Source: a virus. Taken from it: 64,000 nucleotides of DNA. The notes beneath the pieces were generated by a model. That model saw nothing but the letters and a program-made list of their open reading frames with translations, was not told the DNA's origin and searched no databases. Positions 59,332 through 64,000 of the stretch are shown here, piece by piece. The stretch is taken from positions 1 through 64,000 of IMG/VR virus record IMGVR_UViG_3300030108_005444; one strand, 5' to 3'. Position numbers and translations under genes: made by a program. Numbering within the stretch: position 1 is the first letter of the stretch; the number at the start of each line of letters is the position of its first letter.

Positions 59332-60221
59332 TCAACATCTGATAGACTATTAGACACACAGACTCTGTTATGATCGCCGCCTCTGTTAAAATGTTTATAT
59401 TCTTCGCCCCCAATAGCATGGCATATTGAGTTAGTTGGATGTAGAGAATTAAATTTACACACATCAAGATACTTTGTACCATATGTGTTCCATAGCCAAT
59501 CTGGATCAAAAGTTTTAAGTATTTTTTCTCCTACAGCAATAGAGTGTAAGGGTACAGTTTTCCATTTGTTAAAAATATCCAAATTATCATCTCTGTCCTT
59601 GCGTTGAAATCTTATACCTAGTCTTAGTTTATCGATTCCCCAGAAGCCTTTACTCAATGAAAAAGTAATCGTATCTATACAAGGATGGTCAAAGTCAAAT
59701 TCTATGTTTTTAGCCAGTATCATGTACGCACAATCAATTAATACAGGCACACCTTTTATATTACATTGGTCAATAATATTTTCCATTTCTGGATGTTTGT
59801 CTCCTATGTCTGAATAAGGAAGGCTTATAATTACAGCATCATTTTGTTGTATTGTATCATCTTCTAAGTAACAAAAATTATATGAATTGTTTTTACAGTT
59901 CAATCTATGGAATACAAATTCAGCTTTGAATGTTCTGAAGCGTCTATGGTTATACCTAGTAGTAAAATTTATAAATGACTCTGATGTACCCGCTGAATAT
60001 GATACCCAATTAAATTTGTTTAAATTTTTAAGTTTATTAAGTTTGGTTGATTGTATCCAGTCACTGTATGTTTCCTTGTACCTTTGTAAACAGTCATAGT
60101 CAAACATAGTCTGTTCCAAATTTATTTCTAACTGTTTGTAAAAATCAAGCACCCTTTGGCTTGGAATAGGCACTGATCCTTTTATAAAATCTTCGTTAGT
60201 ATCATTAGCATGATACTGCAT
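59328..60221 (-). CDS. PLP-dependent aminotransferase-fold protein
   Basis: 297 residues. The second half fits aminotransferase class I/II: 'VIISLPYSDIGDKHPEMENIIDQCNIKGVPVLIDCAYMILAKN' (Asp pairing with PLP nitrogen), then 'IDTITFSLSKGFWGIDKLRLGIRFQR' (Ser-Leu-Ser-Lys, the Schiff-base Lys, and the phosphate Arg). The N-terminal part 'FNWVSYSAGTSESFINFTTRY' may be the 'G.S.A' phosphate loop. The C-terminal domain is short and the total is about 90 residues below the norm, so it is a divergent member. It starts in the last base of FolE. Substrate unknown; it may be an amino-transfer step of the surface pathway. Confidence 0.6.
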   Translation of the reverse strand: MQYHANDTNEDFIKGSVPIPSQRVLDFYKQLEINLEQTMFDYDCLQRYKETYSDWIQSTKLNKLKNLNKFNWVSYSAGTSESFINFTTRYNHRRFRTFKAEFVFHRLNCKNNSYNFCYLEDDTIQQNDAVIISLPYSDIGDKHPEMENIIDQCNIKGVPVLIDCAYMILAKNIEFDFDHPCIDTITFSLSKGFWGIDKLRLGIRFQRKDRDDNLDIFNKWKTVPLHSIAVGEKILKTFDPDWLWNTYGTKYLDVCKFNSLHPTNSICHAIGGEEYKHFNRGGDHNRVCVSNSLSDVE

Positions 60222-60907
60222 TATCTAGGAGCAAACTCTTGCTGAAGTTTGATGTTATCCATAAACTCTTTTTTTGTAGTTTGATCTTGATCAAAAGCGC
60301 CTTTAAGAACTGTTGTTTGTGTCAAACTGGAGTGTGCGTGTATGCCTCTATTTTCACAACATCCATGTGTTGCTTGTATATAAACGCCAACATTTTTTGA
60401 GCCTGTTGCCTTCATTATTTGACGTGCTATTTCATTGTTAAGTTCTTCTTGTAGTGTGCCACGTCTAGCACACCATTGTGCTATTCTAGTATACTTGGAT
60501 AGTCCTATCAATGTGTCCGCGGCTATTATTCCAATGTATGCCACTCCAGCCACTGGCTGATGGTGATGTGAACACAAACTTTTAATTTCACTTCTCACAA
60601 CCAACATGCCACCATAACCATCTTCTACATGATTAGGAAAAGCAGTTGCGTTTGGCATAGGAAAATATCTGCCACGCATCAATTCATTGACATACATCTT
60701 TGCCATCCTTCTTCCTGTGTCTTGCGAGTTGGGATCATTGTGTCTATCAATTATCAAACTGTCAAGCACTGCTTCAAACTTAGGTGTTAGTTCATCAATA
60801 ATTAATTGATGTTCTCCTTCTTTGATGTGTTGTGAAATATTGTCTCCTGCCCAATACCTTGTATCGGATTCTTTCAATCTTTGTTTTATAGTGTCAGTAA
60901 TGTTCAT
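60221..60907 (-). CDS. folE: GTP cyclohydrolase I
   Basis: 228 residues. The family core is intact: 'LCSHHHQPVAGVAYIGIIAADTLIGLSKYTRI' (zinc Cys and His) and 'ARRGTLQEELNNEIARQIMKAT..KNVGVYIQATHGCCENRGIHAHSSLTQT' (second zinc Cys; 'CCENRG'). GTP cyclohydrolase I opens GTP to 7,8-dihydroneopterin triphosphate, the start of both folate and 7-deazaguanine synthesis. In phages with queuosine-pathway genes it feeds QueD. A QueD-like gene (62261) and QueE (52181) are in the same strand and region, which supports the deazaguanine use. It overlaps the PLP protein gene by one base. Confidence 0.95.
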   Translation of the reverse strand: MNITDTIKQRLKESDTRYWAGDNISQHIKEGEHQLIIDELTPKFEAVLDSLIIDRHNDPNSQDTGRRMAKMYVNELMRGRYFPMPNATAFPNHVEDGYGGMLVVRSEIKSLCSHHHQPVAGVAYIGIIAADTLIGLSKYTRIAQWCARRGTLQEELNNEIARQIMKATGSKNVGVYIQATHGCCENRGIHAHSSLTQTTVLKGAFDQDQTTKKEFMDNIKLQQEFAPR

Positions 60908-60909
60908 CT

Positions 60910-61962
60910 TTATATTATAGTTTCATCTATTGTTTCATACAAGTTTCGTCCATGGAAAAATTCAGTTTGTAATTTTTTCTTTTGCTGTGATATTTTTGAA
61001 ATATACTTAGGATAATTTTCCATATAGTCAACAATTTTATCAATAACTTTTTGTTTATTAAGTTGATAGTGTTGCATGTCTTCTGTCCAGTGGCTAGGAT
61101 ATCGGAAAGCATCAAGAAACATTTCCTTATATGATAATCTATCAGGAACCATTACCATGGTGTCTAGTATTAGTGCTTCATAACCTGATATACCTAATGT
61201 TTCCTGCAGATTAGCGGAAAATACTAACTTTGACTCAGCAAGTAAATTGTGATATTCATATTTTTTGAGTTGTTTTTCTTGACACACCACAAAATTGTAC
61301 TGCGGCAGTGCCTCTTTCAAATCATAAAATATCTCTGGTTGTTTTTCTGGAGCAATACGATGTGGAAAGACGATAGTATTTTTCTTAGTTACACCCTTAT
61401 ATGCTTCCAGTTCAGCGTCGAAATATTCCATTGGCCATCCTGTGCGTACAACTTTTTCTGGTTGCACGTTGTTAAATGTTTTGTTCCATAGTTTTATATG
61501 AAAATCTGTAGCATAAAAATTATGATCATAACATTCAAACATGCTGTGTTCAGCATGTCTTACCCATGGTTTGTCGCCAATCAGTCTGCCAAGAAAGTCT
61601 GCTGGATCATATGAACCAGCATGCCACATGCCGCCAATGCTAATATTAATACCCAACAACTCAGCCATATACCTAAGCTGAATAACAGTTGGATTCCAAG
61701 CGTCAGTGTACAAAAAGTAGTCGCCATCATTAATTTTGCCTTCGCAAAATAAGGTTGCAATTTGTTCCAATTGATTTGATTTGTATACATTGGTTCCTCC
61801 GAAATTTAAAAATGCTCCTGGGGTTGTTGCCTGCGGAGTGTCACCACCTGATATGGTAGTCACCTTGGATTGTGTGTGTTTTTGTATTTGCCATGGCAAA
61901 TACTTTTTCCATTCGGATGTGTATCTTGTTTCTACTGCTTCAATATCAATAATATAAATCAT
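60910..61962 (-). CDS. Glycosyltransferase, GT-B fold (GT4-like)
   Basis: 350 residues. 'NTIVFPHRIAPEKQPEIFYDLKEALPQYNFVV' is the GT4-type start of the donor domain ('..HR...EKQP..'), 'YEYHNLLAESKLVFSANLQETLGISGYEALILDTMVMVPDRLSYKEMF' holds the conserved E-x7-E region ('ETLGISGYEAL'). The N-terminal domain has 'IIDIEAVETRYTSEWKKY' and a 'GWPMEYFDAEL' linker. It would transfer a sugar from a nucleotide donor. It overlaps the neighbours by 4 nt or abuts them. Marine T4-like phages sometimes carry such genes, possibly for glucosylating DNA bases or surface glycans; which one is unknown. Confidence 0.75.
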   Translation of the reverse strand: MIYIIDIEAVETRYTSEWKKYLPWQIQKHTQSKVTTISGGDTPQATTPGAFLNFGGTNVYKSNQLEQIATLFCEGKINDGDYFLYTDAWNPTVIQLRYMAELLGINISIGGMWHAGSYDPADFLGRLIGDKPWVRHAEHSMFECYDHNFYATDFHIKLWNKTFNNVQPEKVVRTGWPMEYFDAELEAYKGVTKKNTIVFPHRIAPEKQPEIFYDLKEALPQYNFVVCQEKQLKKYEYHNLLAESKLVFSANLQETLGISGYEALILDTMVMVPDRLSYKEMFLDAFRYPSHWTEDMQHYQLNKQKVIDKIVDYMENYPKYISKISQQKKKLQTEFFHGRNLYETIDETII

Positions 61963-62261
61963 CCGTGTATGCTATCTTCTGGTGCAACAGTTGTATAAGA
62001 AGTTGAAAGATATGTTAATAACTTTGGATCTTTCACCGAAAAACACACTTCACTAAGGCCAGCATCTTCAAAGTAAAAGTCTTTTCCATATTCATACCCT
62101 TTTCTTCCTAAATCGTTTGATACAATACATCCAACATCGAAGTCTGTATAGTTGCCATTCAGTGCTCCGCCTTCTGTCTCATAGTGCCCTTCACGTGTTG
62201 TAGTCTGGTCAGATGAAATTACAATAGTGTGTGCAAACTTATAAGGTCCAGGATTAGACAT
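61959..62261 (-). CDS. Conserved small protein, unknown function
   Basis: 100 residues: 'MSNPGPYKFAHTIVISSDQTTTREGHYETEGGALNGNYTDFDVGCIVSNDLGRKGYEYGKDFYFEDAGLSEVCFSVKDPK'. The protein is acidic with short strands and a 'FDVGCIVSNDLGRKGYEYGKDF' core. No enzyme motif is recognised. It lies between the QueD-like gene (shares one base) and the glycosyltransferase (4-nt overlap), so its product may accompany either. Function unknown. Confidence 0.55.
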   Translation of the reverse strand: MSNPGPYKFAHTIVISSDQTTTREGHYETEGGALNGNYTDFDVGCIVSNDLGRKGYEYGKDFYFEDAGLSEVCFSVKDPKLLTYLSTSYTTVAPEDSIHG

Positions 62262-62620
62262 CAGTTAACTGCCTTTTTGTAAGTGTTATCACATCCATTT
62301 TCACCGTCTTCGGATACTTCAATCCTTATTTCCCGACCTGGGTGTTTCATTTGTATCTGATGTGCCAGTTCATCCGCAATCATTTCGCATGACTTGTAGT
62401 CAAGTTCAAGAGTGCCTTGATACAATGCTTCTAACCATCTTTTGAACTGTATAAATTCAATATCTCTATCATCATGGAATACTTCTATCCAAACTTTGAA
62501 ATGGAAGATGTGTCTGTGTGGATATCCAAGAAAACTAACATCTTGTAGTTTGGGATCTTCAAGTGCCGCTGGATACTTATGAATACCTTCTTTTTTAAAT
62601 GTTACCCATATTTGTTTCAT
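62261..62620 (-). CDS. QueD-like 6-pyruvoyltetrahydropterin synthase-fold protein (divergent)
   Basis: 119 residues, the usual length of QueD (about 120). The centre 'LGYPHRHIFHFKVWIEVFHDDRDIEFIQFKRWLEALYQG' resembles 'HGH.Y.V.V.V.G..GMV.DF..LK', and 'ELDYKSCEMIADELAHQIQMKHPGREIRIEVSEDGENG' resembles '.NPT.E.LA..I....V.VSET'. Zinc ligands would be His residues in 'HRHIFHF'; the N-terminal His and the catalytic Cys of classic QueD are not evident, so activity is doubtful or altered. QueD makes CPH4 from dihydroneopterin triphosphate, between FolE and QueE, both present here. The assignment is moderate and rests on pattern and context. Confidence 0.55.
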   Translation of the reverse strand: MKQIWVTFKKEGIHKYPAALEDPKLQDVSFLGYPHRHIFHFKVWIEVFHDDRDIEFIQFKRWLEALYQGTLELDYKSCEMIADELAHQIQMKHPGREIRIEVSEDGENGCDNTYKKAVN

Positions 62621-63129
62621 ATTATTTCATCATCTCCATATTCATTCCAATCAGTAAAATGTTTGTCATCGATCATATCCCTCACTGACCAACACCATAT
62701 GCCAGGATTTGTTGCTTTGAAATCAGCGTCATCTAACTTAATAATAACGTTTCCTTTCATATCCATGATATTGTCCATTCGTATACCATATACTAACGTA
62801 AATTTAGGATTTGTCAATAGTGTTAAGATGTTATCAAATCTAGATGCAGGATTTGTGTCCATGGTGACATAATATCCTTTATTTAGAAAATATTTTAATT
62901 GTCCAGCAATAGATTCAACTTCTGAGCCATCTAAAACTTTGTAAGAGTGATTTGCTCCAAAATAAATGTGTTTACATTTATATTTCTCTGCGTATCTCAT
63001 TACTTTAGCAGTCTTTTGTAATCCAACCACAAACAGAGTGTGCATTCCTTCAGTGGCAGTTTTTTCTACTTCTTGTCCAACAAAAAAATGTGCGTTTTCT
63101 TTTATACCGTCTTTGTAATCACGTTTCAT
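62617..63129 (-). CDS. Conserved marine T4-like phage protein, unknown function
   Basis: 170 residues from ATG 63129 ('MKRDYKDGIKENAHFFVGQEVEKTATEGMHTLFVVGLQ'); an ATG at 63183 would add 18. The block 'DYKDGIKENAHFFVGQEVE', 'KHIYFGANHSYKVLDGSEVESIAGQLKYFLNKGYYVTMDTN' and 'NVIIKLDDADFKATNPGIWCWSVRDM' is one I recall from T4-like cyanophage genomes, always near QueD-like genes, without an assigned function. The fold seems to be alternating alpha/beta. It shares 4 nt with the QueD-like gene. A role in the deazaguanine pathway is possible from context only. Confidence 0.6.
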   Translation of the reverse strand: MKRDYKDGIKENAHFFVGQEVEKTATEGMHTLFVVGLQKTAKVMRYAEKYKCKHIYFGANHSYKVLDGSEVESIAGQLKYFLNKGYYVTMDTNPASRFDNILTLLTNPKFTLVYGIRMDNIMDMKGNVIIKLDDADFKATNPGIWCWSVRDMIDDKHFTDWNEYGDDEII

Positions 63130-63319
63130 CTTTATCCAACTCCGCAAGTATTTCTTTGTAGCGTAATTTAAGTTTTTTAGCATCTAGCAGTTCGGCTTTA
63201 TGAGCCCATTCTCTAACTTTCTCGCGTTGTGCCTCCATTTGTTTAACTTTCTTTTTTAATATCTTAAGTTCTTGTTTTATTTCAGCTTTTGTCATTACTG
63301 TTGAATCATTGTGTAACAT
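63119..63319 (-). CDS. Small coiled-coil protein
   Basis: 66 residues, almost one long charged helix: 'MLHNDSTVMTKAEIKQELKILKKKVKQMEAQREKVREWAHKAELLDAKKLKLRYKEILAELDKDET', with a heptad-like spacing of Leu/Ile/Val. It would form a coiled coil or bind another protein. It shares one base with the upstream gene's stop and overlaps the next start by 11 nt. An ATG at 63295 ('MTKAEIKQELKIL') may be the real start. Function unknown. Confidence 0.55.
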   Translation of the reverse strand: MLHNDSTVMTKAEIKQELKILKKKVKQMEAQREKVREWAHKAELLDAKKLKLRYKEILAELDKDET

Positions 63320-63999
63320 TATACCTCCTCAAACAGATTGTTAAATTGTGTTGACGCATTTACTGTTTTTTTTCCTGTGGCTCCTCTTGTTCCTATAATA
63401 CTCATCCAATATTTTGTGTACTCTTCAATTATAGCATCTGCTATAGATCTGTCACTAGTAGAAAATATTGCTTCAACTATATCCTTGAACATGATTCTAT
63501 CAAAAGTTTCATTTACCAACATATTTGGAATTTTTCCATTGTCATACTGCCTGTTTGCTTCTTGTACAGAGTTAATGTGCATCCAAACATTGTGTCCCAT
63601 GAGTATGGCATAAGAAAAAGAATCCCATGAAGTTTTCCCTTCTTTACCAATTTTATTTAGATCGCCTGGAGCATAAACACACACATCTTTAGCAAGTAAT
63701 CCTTTGGTAATAGGAGACTCCAAAAAGGAGTTGTGTTTTCCTTCTCTTACGAATGCTTTACTGAATGACGTGCTGTCTGTTGCTAACTTTTTATCATCAA
63801 TTGATGGAACCATTCTGTACACCCATTTAGATCTGTCTTCAGTTTCAATTTGACAATACACTTGACCATTTGCTGTAGCAAGAAAGGGAGAAGCACAATC
63901 AAATGTAACAGTAAAATTAGGATTGTGATATTTCCTTACTGCCCTTTGGATGTCTGTCAAAAGTGTTGCCCATTCAAGTTTTGATGTACCTAAAAAGTG
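63319..63999 (-). CDS. C-terminal part of a protein running off the right edge; TGT/DpdA-like suspected
   Basis: The frame stays open to the right edge (visible 226 residues; the TTG at 63960 is not a convincing start because coding pattern continues upstream as 'HFLGTSKLEWATL'). Visible: 'IQRAVRKYHNPNFTVTFDCASPFLATANGQVYCQIE' followed by 'WDSFSYAILMGHNVWMHINSVQEANRQYD' and a helical end 'RSIADAIIEEYTKYWMSIIG'. The 'FDCASPF' stretch and the nearby deazaguanine genes make me suspect a tRNA-guanine-transglycosylase-type (DpdA-like) DNA-modifying enzyme, but I see no decisive motif. Treat it as conserved phage protein of unknown function until searched. Confidence 0.5.
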   Translation of the reverse strand, partial: HFLGTSKLEWATLLTDIQRAVRKYHNPNFTVTFDCASPFLATANGQVYCQIETEDRSKWVYRMVPSIDDKKLATDSTSFSKAFVREGKHNSFLESPITKGLLAKDVCVYAPGDLNKIGKEGKTSWDSFSYAILMGHNVWMHINSVQEANRQYDNGKIPNMLVNETFDRIMFKDIVEAIFSTSDRSIADAIIEEYTKYWMSIIGTRGATGKKTVNASTQFNNLFEEV

Positions 64000-64000
64000 C

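Noticed and set aside
1-64000. CRISPR arrays, tRNAs and rRNAs
   Set aside because: No regularly spaced repeats were seen, and the gaps between genes are almost all too short for a tRNA; nothing cloverleaf-like was found in the larger gaps (43.80-43.86, 46.11-46.20 kb).

Overview
The window is an AT-rich stretch (roughly one third G+C by eye) of a large marine T4-like (straight-tailed, contractile) phage. Support comes from the gp5 hub / PAAR tip / gp25 / gp6 baseplate series, exact T4-type late promoter motifs (TATAAATA), a T4-type RNase H exonuclease and several small proteins of the kind found in cyanophages and pelagimyophages. No photosynthesis genes are visible. A phage-borne RNA polymerase omega-like gene begins like proteobacterial RpoZ. 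I therefore lean towards a proteobacterial (for example SAR11-type) host over a cyanobacterium; this is inference.

Layout. (1) 1-26 kb, + strand: baseplate and fibre module, namely the C-terminal part of gp5, PAAR, two small structural proteins, gp25, gp6, a 4259-residue giant structural protein, and a set of fibre/virion proteins. One fibre gene (18.7-20.0 kb) points the opposite way. A small 2OG-Fe(II) oxygenase gene lies between two fibre paralogues. (2) 26-40.65 kb, + strand: a tightly overlapping 'surface chemistry' operon. It has three glycosyltransferase-like proteins, five consecutive radical SAM proteins with an N-terminal twitch/SPASM-like cysteine domain, an SGNH-type hydrolase, a methyltransferase, a GT-B-like protein, a NodU-type carbamoyltransferase and a repeat glycosyltransferase-like protein. 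(3) 40.65-46.2 kb, - strand: DegT aminotransferase, NAD-dependent epimerase, an RpoZ-like protein, two conserved small proteins, and the VWA/metallopeptidase + MoxR ATPase pair. (4) 46.2-53 kb, - strand: SDR-like and radical SAM proteins, a GT-B-like protein, glutaredoxin, RNase H, small conserved proteins, a 37-residue membrane peptide missed by length cut-offs, and QueE. (5) 53-64 kb, - strand: GT-B-like protein, amidinotransferase, SPASM radical SAM, two HxD oxygenases, purine phosphoribosyltransferase, GMP reductase, two PLP enzymes, FolE, a glycosyltransferase, a QueD-like protein and an unfinished gene at the right edge.

How the genes may work together. FolE, a QueD-like protein and QueE are consecutive steps from GTP towards 7-deazaguanine (preQ0), used by many phages to modify DNA; QueC and the inserting enzyme are not recognised here. 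GMP reductase plus a purine phosphoribosyltransferase could turn salvaged guanine into IMP/adenine nucleotides for an AT-rich genome. The many radical SAM, sugar-nucleotide, PLP, carbamoyl-, methyl- and amidino-transfer genes look like a pathway that builds or alters an unusual glycan or side chain on the virion or cell surface; this is the best candidate for an undescribed system.

Regulation. Five structural genes carry a TAAATA motif exactly 6 nt before the start codon, which would make their late transcripts nearly leaderless. The - strand operons begin at sigma70-type promoters (TTGACA/TATAAT), several placed inside the 3' end of the upstream gene. Genes are packed with 1-20 nt overlaps; no gap exceeds about 100 bp, and I saw no tRNA, CRISPR array, integrase or insertion sequence.
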